Assembly (NCBI GenBank): GCA_965219705.1
Contig: OZ244789.1
Coordinates: 2,232,001 to 2,296,000 of the forward strand
Reading direction: 5' to 3'
From: JAJECS01 sp965219705
GTDB taxonomy: Bacteria; Chloroflexota; UBA11872
Length of the DNA stretch: 64,000 bases
Shown: positions 17,279 to 26,628 of the stretch, in pieces
Layout of the letters: each line of letters opens with the position of its first letter
How positions within the stretch are numbered: position 1 is the first letter of the stretch
Position numbers and translations under genes: made by a program
Notes under the pieces: generated by a model
Seen by the model: only the letters and a program-made list of their open reading frames with translations
What the model was told of the DNA's origin: nothing
Databases searched by the model: none

Positions 17279-18130
17279 TTAGCGACTGCCGGCCCCGAAC
17301 TCGTCTTCGAGCCGACGCATGTAGGTGATGGCGTCGCGCGTGTAGCGGTCGAAGAAATCGGCGTGGCCGCCGGCGCGAAAGACGGTGAAGGGGTCGGCGG
17401 TGTCCGGCAGCAGCTCGAAGGCCAGCGTGCCGGTGTAGTCCACGTCATCGAGCGCTTGCAGCACGTCGCGAAAGTCGAGGTGCCCATAGCCGGGCGGCAA
17501 GCGGTTCGAGTCGGCCAGGTGCATATGCGCGAGATGGCGTCCGGCGCCGCGGATGGCGTCGCCCAGGGACGCTTCCTCGATGTTCATGTGGAACGTGTCG
17601 CCCATCACGCCGCCGTTGGTCAGGCCGACGGCCTCCCAGAGCTCGACGGCCTGTTCCAGGCGGTTCAGGAAGTAGGTCTCGAACCGCGTCCAGCACTCGA
17701 GCGCGACGCTCACGCCGCGCTCGGCCGCGTATTCGCCGGCGGCCTGCAGCCCGTCCACCGCCCAGCGCCACTCGTCCTCGGCGTTGGCCAGCGGTTGCAG
17801 CTTCATCGAGGCGCTGGGGCGTCCGACGATGACGGGCGCGCCGACGTCAACCGCAAGGTCGGTGAGTGAGTTCAGATAGGCCAGCGCGTTCTGACGGATC
17901 TCCGGGTCCGGGTTGGCGAAGTCGCGGTCCCCGCTGATCACCGAGCTGATCGAGCTGACGCCAATGCCCGCGTCCGCGGCCCGCCGCCGCACGGCGGGTG
18001 CGTCGTAGGTTTCGGGCTGGCCCAGTAGCTCGATGCCGTCGTAGCCGAACCGCGCCACGCGGTCGATGGAGGCGCCGATGTCCTCGCCGTAGTAGACCAG
18101 TGCGCTGTAGGCGTACTTGAATCGCCGCAT
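17279..18130 (-). CDS. Sugar phosphate isomerase/epimerase (AP endonuclease 2-like TIM barrel)
   Basis: A 283-residue xylose-isomerase-like TIM barrel. The start at 18130 (MRRFKYAYSALVYYGED) overlaps the stop of the ThDP enzyme as TGATG, implying translational coupling; a longer in-frame extension upstream is not protein-like. Family features are RVARFGYDGIELLGQP, ALECWTRFETYF with a metal-ligand glutamate, MGDTFHMNIEE (D and H ligands), HMHLADSNRLPPGYGHLDF (H and D ligands) and FELLPD. Such enzymes interconvert keto sugars or inosose-type polyols. Pairing with a ThDP enzyme fits a polyol or sugar-acid pathway. Confidence 0.87.
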   Translation of the reverse strand: MRRFKYAYSALVYYGEDIGASIDRVARFGYDGIELLGQPETYDAPAVRRRAADAGIGVSSISSVISGDRDFANPDPEIRQNALAYLNSLTDLAVDVGAPVIVGRPSASMKLQPLANAEDEWRWAVDGLQAAGEYAAERGVSVALECWTRFETYFLNRLEQAVELWEAVGLTNGGVMGDTFHMNIEEASLGDAIRGAGRHLAHMHLADSNRLPPGYGHLDFRDVLQALDDVDYTGTLAFELLPDTADPFTVFRAGGHADFFDRYTRDAITYMRRLEDEFGAGSR

Positions 18131-19905
18131 CAGGCCGGAGTCTCCTCTTGGGGCGCCGAGTATCGCACCTCCGAGCCGCGCGGCATGGGCGCCGGCTCCG
18201 CGCGACCGGGCTCGTACCACGCGCCCGCGATCGGCGGCCGCACGGCATCCGCGGCCACCACCAGGTCCACCACGCACGGCCGGCCACAATCCAGCGCCCA
18301 GCGAATGGCGTCCTCGACTTCGTCATGGCGCGTCACGCGCACGCCTTCGGCGCCCAGGGCGCGCCCCAGCACCGCGTAGTCCACCTCGACGGTGTATTCG
18401 GTCCCAATGATCCGCCCGCCAAAGTCGGCCAGCTGACCGTCGCGGATGGCGGCCAGCGAGGAGTTGTTGAACACCAGCCAGACGACCGGCAGACCCCACT
18501 CGACGGCCGTGGACACTTCCTGGTTGACCATCAGGAAGCCGCCGTCGCCGGTGATCGCGACGCAGGCCTTGTCGGGCTGCGCCAGCTTGGCGCCGATGAT
18601 GGCCGTCGGCCCCCAACCCATGGGCGTCCAGCCGCCCGGATTCAGGAAGCGTCCGCCGCGCCGGACGGGATAGAAGGCGGCGAAATAGTGCGCGTGGTTG
18701 CCGGTGTCGACGGAGATGATCGAGTCGTCCGGCAACACGCGCCGAACCTGGTTGGCCACGCGCAGCGGTTGCATGGGCGTCGCGTCGGGCGGCGTCAGCT
18801 CATGCGAATAGGCGCGCATGGCGCGGTGGATCAACGCGGCATCGGCGGCGGCCGACGGCCGTCCGCCGAGACGCTCGACGGCCTCGCGCAGATCGTTCAC
18901 CACCGCCAGGGCGTCGCCTTCCAGCCCAAGCTCGATCGGTCCCGCGCGCCCCATCTCGCGGGCCTCGATGTCGATCTGGACGATGCGGTTCTGCGGCACG
19001 AACGGCTTGCCCTCGGTCCACCAACTCGTCGATTCATCGGCGAAGCGATAGCCCACCGCCAGGATCACGTCGGCGCGCTCGCGAATCAGCTCATGCGCGA
19101 CGGGATGCCCCAGCCAGCCCACCATCCCCACCGCGAGCGGGTGGTCCTCGGGCACCACGCCCTTGGAGACGAATGACGAGGCGATGGCCGCTCCCAGGCT
19201 TTCGGCCAGCGCGGTGACGGCCTCTCCCGCGCCGGAAATCAGCGCGCCGTTGCCGGCGATGATGACGGGAAACTCCGCGTTGATCAGCAGCTGCGCCACG
19301 CGGTTGGTGAGCTCGGCGTCGGCCCGCGGCCGCGCCCGAGCCGGAAACGGGTCGGGGTCCTCGGGCAGCGTGTCAACCTCAGCCGCTTGCAGGTCCCAGG
19401 GAATCTCCAGTCCAACCGGTCCCGGCCGCCCCACCTGCGCCGCCGTAAAGGCCTTGCGCACGGCGGTTGGAATCGTGCGCGGGTCGGCGATGGACCAGAC
19501 GCGCTTGGTGATGGGCTGCAACATCTGCATGAACGCTTGGTCCGCCGGCGCGGTATCCGGGCGTGAGGTCTCTTGCAACTGCCCGCGTCCGTACCACCGC
19601 TGAATGGGCGCTCCCACGATCGCGAGCACCGGGCTGGAGGTGGACATGGCCGTGGCGATGCCCATGATCATGTTGGCGGCGCCCGGTCCCACCGACGAGC
19701 AGCACACGCCGACCTGGCCGCTGACGCGGGCATAGCCGTCGGCGATGTGCGCTGCCGCCTGCTCATGGCGCACGAGCTTGAAGTCGATCTGATCGGAGCC
19801 GTGGATCGCGTCCAGGATGTTGGTGTTGCCGTGCCCGGGAATGCCAAACACATATCGCACGCCATGCCGTTCGAGGGCGTCGACGAGGACCTCGGCGCCG
19901 TTCAT
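18130..19905 (-). CDS. Thiamine-diphosphate-dependent enzyme, acetolactate synthase/IolD-like
   Basis: A 591-residue three-domain ThDP enzyme. The N-terminal pyrimidine-binding domain has VFGIPGHGNTNILDAI and the catalytic glutamate in LVRHEQAAAHIADGYAR (E48). The C-terminal cofactor motif is GDGGFLMVNQEVSTA...NNSSL, of the GDG-x(24-27)-NN form. The middle domain has the FAD/nucleotide-like fold. Acetolactate synthase, glyoxylate carboligase, IolD and sulfoacetaldehyde acetyltransferase all share this architecture; the closest function is not clear. Coupling by TGATG to a sugar isomerase favours a catabolic lyase or hydrolase, such as inositol breakdown, over branched-chain amino acid synthesis. 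Confidence 0.85.
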   Translation of the reverse strand: MNGAEVLVDALERHGVRYVFGIPGHGNTNILDAIHGSDQIDFKLVRHEQAAAHIADGYARVSGQVGVCCSSVGPGAANMIMGIATAMSTSSPVLAIVGAPIQRWYGRGQLQETSRPDTAPADQAFMQMLQPITKRVWSIADPRTIPTAVRKAFTAAQVGRPGPVGLEIPWDLQAAEVDTLPEDPDPFPARARPRADAELTNRVAQLLINAEFPVIIAGNGALISGAGEAVTALAESLGAAIASSFVSKGVVPEDHPLAVGMVGWLGHPVAHELIRERADVILAVGYRFADESTSWWTEGKPFVPQNRIVQIDIEAREMGRAGPIELGLEGDALAVVNDLREAVERLGGRPSAAADAALIHRAMRAYSHELTPPDATPMQPLRVANQVRRVLPDDSIISVDTGNHAHYFAAFYPVRRGGRFLNPGGWTPMGWGPTAIIGAKLAQPDKACVAITGDGGFLMVNQEVSTAVEWGLPVVWLVFNNSSLAAIRDGQLADFGGRIIGTEYTVEVDYAVLGRALGAEGVRVTRHDEVEDAIRWALDCGRPCVVDLVVAADAVRPPIAGAWYEPGRAEPAPMPRGSEVRYSAPQEETPA

Positions 19906-20347
19906 CGGAGTTGGCCTATATCGAGGAGCGCTTTCGAGAGCATGGAGCGTCTCGGACCGACGTGCTCGGTTTCCATCTGTAGGATCCGCCTACCGTCGCA
20001 CAAGAGGACAGCGTAGCCGGTCTTCAGCGTTGTCGGTGTCACAGTGGAGAACGAGGCAGCGGCTACACAAAATCCCAGGCAACCGCAGGGATTCAATCGA
20101 CGAATTGGCATGGATGCAATCTTGCATTGACGGCTGAAATCTTGACAGGCGGTCCGGCGGCGGGCAGATTGGTGGTGCTGGGTGGTACATAGATTCCCGC
20201 TTCCGCGGGAATGACGAAGGCGTACGCACGGGCCTCCTGGAGGAATCTGCTCAGGTTGATGCAGGAATTGCGCCCGACCAGGGCGGCTTGGTTATCGAAT
20301 TGCGCAATTGCGCTGCGGCCTCGCCCGCCGTCCTGAGGTGCTGACGC
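19906..20347. other. Intergenic region with repeat, no gene seen
   Basis: 442 nt between divergent genes. It holds the palindrome ATTCCCGC-TTCC-GCGGGAAT (20193-20212), also present at 45771. No open frame here looks like a protein. Promoters for both flanking operons must lie in it, but I see no confident -35/-10 pair. Confidence 0.5.
20193..20212. repeat. Dispersed palindromic repeat (ATTCCCGC type)
   Basis: Perfect 8-bp inverted repeat with 4-nt loop, followed by GACG. The same arms recur at 45771-45790 with a GAAA loop. Both copies are intergenic. Confidence 0.7.
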
Positions 20348-21595
20348 ATGTTTCGCTTTGTCCACGCCGCCGACGTGCACCTCGACACGCCCTATCGGCG
20401 TCATGACGAGGCCGTGCGCGCGCGGCTGCGCGAAGCGGGGCGTGAGGCCTTTACGCGCCTGGTCGATCTGGCGCTGGAGCGTGAGGTCGATGCGCTTCTG
20501 ATCGCCGGTGACCTTTTCGACAACGACTGGCTGACCCTGGCGACGGAGCGCGTGCTGGTTGATGAGTTGACACGCGCGACCAGCGCGGGGCTGACGGTGG
20601 TCTATGCCACCGGCAACCATGATCCGGGGCGGGCCAACTACCGCGCGATGGGTATCGGCTGGCCGGAAGAGCGGTTCCATGTGGTCGCGTCGCGCCAGCC
20701 ACGGCAGATCGCCGTCGAACGCGAGGGCGAGATGGTGGGCTGGGTGGTCGCGGCGGGGCATCAGACGCCGCACGAGGACCGCGACCTGGCCGCGGCGTTC
20801 CCGCCCGCGCCGGGACCGGAGTCGGCTGTGGCGCTGCTGCACGCGCAGGTTACGAGCGCCGCCGCGGCCGAGCAGCACGATCGCTACGCCCCCACCACGC
20901 TGGACAGCTTGGACCCCAGCTACGCCTATTGGGCGCTGGGCCACATTCACCAGCGCCAAGAGGTGCGGCGCGATCCTCCGGTTCACTATCCGGGCAACGT
21001 GCAGGGCCGGCACCCTGCCGAGGACGGCGCCAAGGGGGCCTTGGTGGTGACGCTGGCTGCCGGGGAGGCGCCGGAGGTCGAGTTTCAAGCGCTGGCGCCG
21101 GTTCGCTGGGAGACGCTCGAGCCCGCCGGGCTTGAAAAGGCGAGCAACCTGGCCGAGGTGCACTCCGCGGTGAGCGCGGCCTTCAACAGTCGACAGGGCG
21201 GCGCGCCGCCCGATCAAGAGTGGATTTTGCGCGTGGACCTGCGCGGCGCCTGTGAGCTTGCGCCGTTGCTCGCCAGCGTCGACGAGCGGACGGAGCTGGC
21301 CGCGCAGCTGCGCGAAGACCTGGGCGTGCTGGATGTCGAGGTGCGTGACCGCGGCCTGCACCGTCCCTTGGACCTCGAGTCCTACCGCCACCAGCCGCAC
21401 CTGCTCGGTCAGACGTTGGCGCTGCTGGAACGCGCGGCAACCGACGACACGGAGCTGGACCGCATCACGCCGAGCGAGTTCGCCGTGGGCGACGGCGGCG
21501 ATACGGCGGATCGCCGCAAATACCTCCGGGAGCTTCTGCAAGACCTGCATGCCGAGGCAGCCGAGCGGCTGCTGCGTGATCCGGGGGTGTCATGA
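20348..21595 (+). CDS. SbcD/YhaO-like DNA repair exonuclease (metallophosphoesterase)
   Basis: Calcineurin-like phosphoesterase with Mre11/SbcD-type motifs: HAADVHLDTP (D9, H11), IAGDLFDND (D55), ATGNHDPGR (N90, H91) and ALGHIHQRQ with the two terminal histidine ligands. The 415 residues include a C-terminal region that would contact its ATPase partner. GAGGTG precedes the ATG. The gene overlaps the next one as ATGA, so the two products are made together and should form a nuclease-ATPase complex, as in SbcCD or YhaON, acting on DNA ends or hairpins. Confidence 0.88.
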   Translation: MFRFVHAADVHLDTPYRRHDEAVRARLREAGREAFTRLVDLALEREVDALLIAGDLFDNDWLTLATERVLVDELTRATSAGLTVVYATGNHDPGRANYRAMGIGWPEERFHVVASRQPRQIAVEREGEMVGWVVAAGHQTPHEDRDLAAAFPPAPGPESAVALLHAQVTSAAAAEQHDRYAPTTLDSLDPSYAYWALGHIHQRQEVRRDPPVHYPGNVQGRHPAEDGAKGALVVTLAAGEAPEVEFQALAPVRWETLEPAGLEKASNLAEVHSAVSAAFNSRQGGAPPDQEWILRVDLRGACELAPLLASVDERTELAAQLREDLGVLDVEVRDRGLHRPLDLESYRHQPHLLGQTLALLERAATDDTELDRITPSEFAVGDGGDTADRRKYLRELLQDLHAEAAERLLRDPGVS

Positions 21596-24588
21596 GGCTC
21601 GATGGGTGGGAGATCGATGCGTTCGGGCCCATCAGTGGCTGGACCGAGCGCGGCCTGGCCGAGCACGGCGTGGTGGTGGTGGCGGGCGACAACGAGACGG
21701 GCAAGTCGGCGCTCTTCGACTTCCTGACGACCGCGCTCTTCGGATTCGCACCCGCCACGGCCGCGAACCATCCCTACCGCCCGTGGGACGGACGCTTTCC
21801 GGGAGGCGCGTTGCTCGCGAATCTGGGTGACGGGCGCAGCGTGCGCATCGCCCGCCGGCTCACGTCGCGCCCCCAGGGGTCGATCGAGATCGACCGCCAG
21901 CCGCATGATCTGGCGAACCGTCCCGTCACATGGGTTGGCGGGCTGGCGCGCGCAGTCTTTACCAATCTCCACGCGGTGACGCAAAACGAGGCGCTGGGCA
22001 TGGACCCGCGCACCTGGCAGAGCGTCGAGGACCGCATGCTCGGCGGGTCGTCGTTCGACTTCCTGCGACCGGCGCGCGAGGTCGTGGCGCAGCTCGACCA
22101 GGATCGCCAGGCACTCTGGCGGCCCGACCGACGGGGCCGCCCCCGGGTTGCCGAGATTCGTGAGCGCGTGCGCGCGCTGCGTGACGAGTTGCGGCCGGCC
22201 GCCGGCCGCCGCGAGCAGATCGAAACCGCGCAGGCCCGCTTGGCGCGGATTGGAGGGCTCCTGGCGGAAATCGAGCGCGGGCCCGAGGGGCTGCATGCCA
22301 TCGAGGTCATGCTGGAGCGGGACGCCACGCTGGCGCCCATCGTGCGCCGCGCGCGCCGCGCGGCGGACCTTGACGCAGAGGCCGAATCTCTCGTGTCGAC
22401 CGATGATTTTGGACCCGATCCGGGCGCTGAACGAGCCGAGCTGCGGCAGACCGTCGCGGCGTGCGCGCAGCGGATAGAGGAAGTCGAACGCGAAATCGAG
22501 CAAGCCGGCGAAGTCCTTGATCTGGATCCGGCGACTCGCGCGGTTCTCGCCGCGCGAACGGCCATCGAGGAGCTGCGGTCCCAGATTCCGCTGCACGACG
22601 AGGACGAGAAGCGGATCGAGCAGATGTCGCGCGCCCTGCAGCGTGAGCGTGGACGGTTCGATCAATTGGCGGAGAGGGTGCTGGACGCCCCATTGGACGC
22701 CGACGCCCTGGAAACGCTGCGAGAGCTGCGCCTCGCCGAAGCTCGCGGCCGCTATGAGGACTGGAGCGCCGCTGACGCCGACTTCGACCGCCGCGCCGCG
22801 GACCGTCGGCATGCCGCGGAGACGTTGGAGCGCACGCAGCGGGAGCGCGAGGCGCTGGGTGAGGCGCCGGATCGGGCGGCTGCCGATGCGCGGGTGCAGA
22901 CGTTGCGTGAGCTCGACCGCGCCGAGGCGCGGTCGGGTGCCGCCAGCCGCGTGCCGTCGCCCGCTTGGCGCGCCTTGGCCCCGGTGCTGGTGGCGCTAGC
23001 CGGGGTGGCGGCGATCATCGTGGGCGTCGTGGTAAGAGACGCGATCCTGGCCGGCGTCGGCGCGTCGGTGGCCGCCGGCGCGGCGGTCTGGCTCGCGATG
23101 ACCGTGACCGCGCGGCGCCGCGCCGGGATGGGCTCGGCCGCCGTGACGGCCCTGCGCGCGCGTGCCGGATTGACCCCGGAGCAGAGCGCCGCCCAGGCGC
23201 TCGATGAGGCGATGGGCCAGCGCGACGCGGCCCGGCGCGCCGCCGACATCGAGCAGCGGCTGGCGGCGGCCAAGGTAGTGATCGAAGACGCAGCGCACCG
23301 GGAGGACGAGGCCGGGCTGGCCGCCGGCACGGCGCGCGACGCCTGGCTGGAGCTGCTTCCCGGCGTCTCGATTGCGCCCGTGCACCTGGCGCGCGCCCGC
23401 GAGACGCTGCTGCGCGATGTCGAGCAGCTGCACGACCTGCTGTCGCGCACGCATGCGCTCGACGAGGACCGCGGCATCGTGCGGCAGCGCATCGACCAGC
23501 GCCTGCACCACCTGCGCGGCTTGCGTGACGCGCTGGGGCTCGACCCGGCTACGGATGCGGTGCCAGCAATCGCGAGAGAAATGGGCCGGAAGCTGGACGC
23601 CGCGGAGAAGGCCGAGAGCAATTCCGAGGCCGCCGCGGCGGCGATTGCCAAGCTGCGTGAAGAACGGCAGCAGGAAGGTGACGCGCGGGACGCCGCCGAC
23701 ACCGAGCTTGGACAGCTGGACGCGCGGCTGGCGCAGCTGGACGCCGCGGGCGCCGACCCGGACGTTGGCCTCGAACGCTTGGAGCGGGCGCGCGCCGCAC
23801 GGGACGAGGCCAAGCGCGCGCGCGCCGACCTTGACCGCGACACTCCCAATTGGTGCGACCGCATGGCCGAGGCCGATCGGCTGGTGACGCAAGGGGAGGC
23901 CATCGAGCTTTCAGATGACCGTCGCGTTGAGTTGCGGCGCCGTCGCGACGAACTGCGGGAGGAAGCGAACCGCCTGATCGACGAGCGGGGCGGCCTGGTC
24001 CGCGACGTGGCGGCCATGGAAGCGTCGCCGGGCCCGGCGCACGTGCAAGGCGCCATCGAGGAAGCCCAAGCTGAGCTGGAGGATATCCACCGGGCGCACG
24101 ACCGGCTGGCGCTGCTGGCGGCGGCGGTCGCCGCCGCCGAGCGGGCCTACCGGGACGAGCACCAATCTCCCCTGCTTGAGAAGGCGAGTGACTACCTGGC
24201 CGGCATCACCAACGGGCGTTACGACCGGCTGATCGCCGACGATTCGACGGGTGAAGGGGCCTCCTTGCACGTGCGGCGCAGCGGTGAGGACTTTCCAGTC
24301 GCCGTGGGACACCCCCTCAGTCGGGGCACGCTGCAGCAGATCTACTTGGCGCTGCGTTTGGCGATGGTGGATCAGGTCGAGGGCGCGGACGCCGAGCGGC
24401 TGCCCTTGTTCATGGACGAGATGTTCGTGAACTGGGACCCGTCGCGCACCGACCGCGGCATGGCCGTGCTGCGCGAGATCGGCCGGTCCCGGCAAGTGTT
24501 CCTCTTCACCGCCGACCCTGCCTGGGCGGAGCGCACCAGCGCCCGAGCCGACGCCGTCGTCGTTTCCACTCCGGGACTGCCCGGCTGA
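21592..24588 (+). CDS. SMC/YhaN-like AAA ATPase, partner of the nuclease
   Basis: 998 residues. The N-terminal half-site has Walker A in AGDNETGKSALFDF (about 31-44). Long alanine/arginine/glutamate-rich coiled coils follow. The C-terminal half-site has the signature LSRGTLQQIYLALRLAMV and Walker B LFMDEMFVNWD, then a FLFTADPAW switch. At about residues 462-510 the coiled coil is broken by two hydrophobic stretches (LAPVLVALAGVAAIIVGVVV and AGVGASVAAGAAVWLAM) that look like membrane helices where SbcC would have a zinc hook. YhaN-type proteins share this, so the complex may be membrane-tethered. Confidence 0.88.
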   Translation: MRLDGWEIDAFGPISGWTERGLAEHGVVVVAGDNETGKSALFDFLTTALFGFAPATAANHPYRPWDGRFPGGALLANLGDGRSVRIARRLTSRPQGSIEIDRQPHDLANRPVTWVGGLARAVFTNLHAVTQNEALGMDPRTWQSVEDRMLGGSSFDFLRPAREVVAQLDQDRQALWRPDRRGRPRVAEIRERVRALRDELRPAAGRREQIETAQARLARIGGLLAEIERGPEGLHAIEVMLERDATLAPIVRRARRAADLDAEAESLVSTDDFGPDPGAERAELRQTVAACAQRIEEVEREIEQAGEVLDLDPATRAVLAARTAIEELRSQIPLHDEDEKRIEQMSRALQRERGRFDQLAERVLDAPLDADALETLRELRLAEARGRYEDWSAADADFDRRAADRRHAAETLERTQREREALGEAPDRAAADARVQTLRELDRAEARSGAASRVPSPAWRALAPVLVALAGVAAIIVGVVVRDAILAGVGASVAAGAAVWLAMTVTARRRAGMGSAAVTALRARAGLTPEQSAAQALDEAMGQRDAARRAADIEQRLAAAKVVIEDAAHREDEAGLAAGTARDAWLELLPGVSIAPVHLARARETLLRDVEQLHDLLSRTHALDEDRGIVRQRIDQRLHHLRGLRDALGLDPATDAVPAIAREMGRKLDAAEKAESNSEAAAAAIAKLREERQQEGDARDAADTELGQLDARLAQLDAAGADPDVGLERLERARAARDEAKRARADLDRDTPNWCDRMAEADRLVTQGEAIELSDDRRVELRRRRDELREEANRLIDERGGLVRDVAAMEASPGPAHVQGAIEEAQAELEDIHRAHDRLALLAAAVAAAERAYRDEHQSPLLEKASDYLAGITNGRYDRLIADDSTGEGASLHVRRSGEDFPVAVGHPLSRGTLQQIYLALRLAMVDQVEGADAERLPLFMDEMFVNWDPSRTDRGMAVLREIGRSRQVFLFTADPAWAERTSARADAVVVSTPGLPG

Positions 24589-24599
24589 CGGGCTCGGGA

Positions 24600-24634
24600 C
24601 CGGTCCAGTGCCGCTCCGGGGCTTGCCGGACCGG
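24600..24634. terminator. Inverted repeat between convergent genes
   Basis: CCGGTCC (24600-24606) and GGACCGG (24628-24634) flank a GC-rich 21-nt loop in the 53-nt gap between the convergent ATPase and dioxygenase genes. A bidirectional terminator role is plausible, but T-tracts are missing. Confidence 0.3.
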
Positions 24635-24641
24635 CGACGAC

Positions 24642-25460
24642 CTACGGCTGATGTGCCGGTGGGAGGAGATGCCGCGCCAGCGGCTTGACCGCGTCGGGTA
24701 GGGCGCGGTAGACGGCAGGCGAGAGGTCGTCAACCGCAAACAGGTGGCTGTTCTCGTCGTACTCCGACGAGCTTGGCCGGACGAAATTCAAGTTGAGCCA
24801 CCAGGCGGCAAAGCGGACCACCACCGCGACGCGTGTGTCCCGGCTCGTGTTGGCGGCGCTGGCGTGCCACAAGCGGCTGTCGCACACGGCAACCGTACCG
24901 GCCTTCCCGATGAGCTGCGTCTCACCTGCGAGGGCCTCCATCGGGTCTCCGTGTCCGGCCCCGTCGCGCGGGTGATCCCCCACGCGGTGGCTTCGGGGCA
25001 TGACGTGGGTGGCGCCATTGTCGGCGCGGAAGTCGCTCAACATCCAGAACGTGGTCAAATGCAGCGGCACGTCAGGATAGGGCGCTGGAATGTGCGAAGG
25101 AAGACCCTGGTCATAGGGCCAATCCGCATGCAACCGCGCCCGTTGAGCGCCGGGAGGCGTTACAAATCCGGTGAAGAAGGAAATCCGATTGCGAGGTCCG
25201 AGGGCTGCGTCAATGACACTGCGGAAGCGTTCGTCGACCAGATAGGGCGCCAGCGTCTGGTTGAACCGCAGCAGGTTGCCGACCTTGCCCCCTCTGACCG
25301 CCGCGGGATCTTTGGGCGGTTGACTGTCGTTATGACGCATGACATCGGCGCGGACACTGTCACGGATGCGGCCGACTTCCGCGGCAGGGATCACGTTATC
25401 GATGTAGCAATATCCGCGTTCGTGCAGCTCGTTCACGGGGGACACCTCTTCGATTTCCAT
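24642..25460 (-). CDS. Phytanoyl-CoA dioxygenase (PhyH) family protein
   Basis: Fe(II)/2-oxoglutarate-dependent oxygenase fold, 272 residues from ATG 25460; an upstream TTG (25520) would add 20. The facial triad is visible: H-x-D in ARLHADWPYD and the distal histidine in DSRLWHASAANTSRDTR, where the final arginine would bind 2-oxoglutarate. Mid-protein FWMLSDFRADNGATHVMPRSH is a family hallmark. Bacterial members hydroxylate varied small molecules and their substrates are mostly unknown. It lies downstream of the SDR and ABC sugar genes on the same strand and may act in the same catabolic route. Confidence 0.85.
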   Translation of the reverse strand: MEIEEVSPVNELHERGYCYIDNVIPAAEVGRIRDSVRADVMRHNDSQPPKDPAAVRGGKVGNLLRFNQTLAPYLVDERFRSVIDAALGPRNRISFFTGFVTPPGAQRARLHADWPYDQGLPSHIPAPYPDVPLHLTTFWMLSDFRADNGATHVMPRSHRVGDHPRDGAGHGDPMEALAGETQLIGKAGTVAVCDSRLWHASAANTSRDTRVAVVVRFAAWWLNLNFVRPSSSEYDENSHLFAVDDLSPAVYRALPDAVKPLARHLLPPAHQP

Positions 25461-25684
25461 GATGGCGGACGCTTCTACAGTTCGTGGGCGAATTTTCCCA
25501 AACCGCGGTATTTCGATCAATCGCGCCGGCGAAGCGGTGCGGCCTGGAACTCTATCCGCTCAGGGACCGCAGGCCGATAACCTGGCCGGGCACCTGCCCG
25601 TTCGGTCGAATCTTCGTGGGTGCGACGACCGTCAGGGCCGCTGACGCGGGTGAGCCCGACCGACCGTCAGGACCGCTACCCAGC

Positions 25685-26431
25685 TCACCGGCCGCTACCG
25701 GGCGCGCCCCAGTCGATGGCCTGCTGCGCGATCATCGGTATCTCGGTGAGAAAGCGATAGCAACGCCCTGTTGGCCCGTCGTCGTCAAGCGAAGCGAGCC
25801 ACAGCGCCGTGGGGACGGACGCTGCGGCCGGGGTGTCGGCGGTGGGATTCATGGCGGTCCGCACCGAACCCGGGCTCATGGCGTTCACCAGGACGTTGTG
25901 TTCCCGACCTTCCTTCGCCATCACGGCAGTCAGCGCGTTGACGGCGGCCTTCGATGACGCATATGCCCCGCCGGTGGGACCACAGATGAGCGCGGCGCCT
26001 GACGAGACGTTCACGATGCGTCCGTAGCGGCGTTCGACCATGTGCGGCATGACCGCATGACAGCAGGAATAGAGCCCGAGCACGTTCACGGCAAACACTT
26101 CGCCGAACGACGCCGTTGCGACATCGGCCACGAGGCCGACCGCTGAGTTGACGCCGGCGTTGTTGCACAGCACATCGATGCGCCCAAGCTCGGCCACTAC
26201 GCGTTTCACGATATCGGCAACCGCCGCATCGTCCGTGACGTCCATGCGATAGGCGGAACAACTTCCGCCTTCCGCGCGAATCTCGCCGGCGAGTTGCTCC
26301 AGTTGCCCTGTATGGCGTGCTGTCGCGACGACGTGAGCGCCGGCCTTGGCATAGCCGAGCGCAATCTCACGCCCGATGCCGCGGCTTGCGCCTGTGACGA
26401 GCGCGACTCGGTTTGCAAGCTCCACGATCAT
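25685..26431 (-). CDS. Short-chain dehydrogenase/reductase
   Basis: Classical SDR of 248 residues. GAGGAG stands 2-8 nt before the ATG at 26431, so I prefer it to the ATG 12 nt upstream. Motifs: cofactor loop VTGASRGIG (13-20), NNAG in LCNNAGVNS, catalytic serine in NVSSGA, and Y-x3-K in AYASSKAAV. It is an NAD(P)-dependent oxidoreductase, probably acting on a sugar or polyol given the adjacent ABC transporter and rhamnosidase genes; the substrate is not predictable from sequence. Confidence 0.88.
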   Translation of the reverse strand: MIVELANRVALVTGASRGIGREIALGYAKAGAHVVATARHTGQLEQLAGEIRAEGGSCSAYRMDVTDDAAVADIVKRVVAELGRIDVLCNNAGVNSAVGLVADVATASFGEVFAVNVLGLYSCCHAVMPHMVERRYGRIVNVSSGAALICGPTGGAYASSKAAVNALTAVMAKEGREHNVLVNAMSPGSVRTAMNPTADTPAAASVPTALWLASLDDDGPTGRCYRFLTEIPMIAQQAIDWGAPGSGR

Positions 26432-26628
26432 GCTCCTCGGCAACGATTAGGCCGCAGCTTAGCCGACATCGCGTGCACAGGTGCGCCTCTGGTATTGCGG
26501 AACTCGTAGAACGCAGGGAGCCGCCGCAATCTCCTGAGATTTCCATGCATCGTGTTCCCCGCCGCGCCCGCCCCGCATCGAAAGGGGCCCTGGGTGCATG
26601 CCTCCCACGGGCCTGGCCCTGATCTCCG

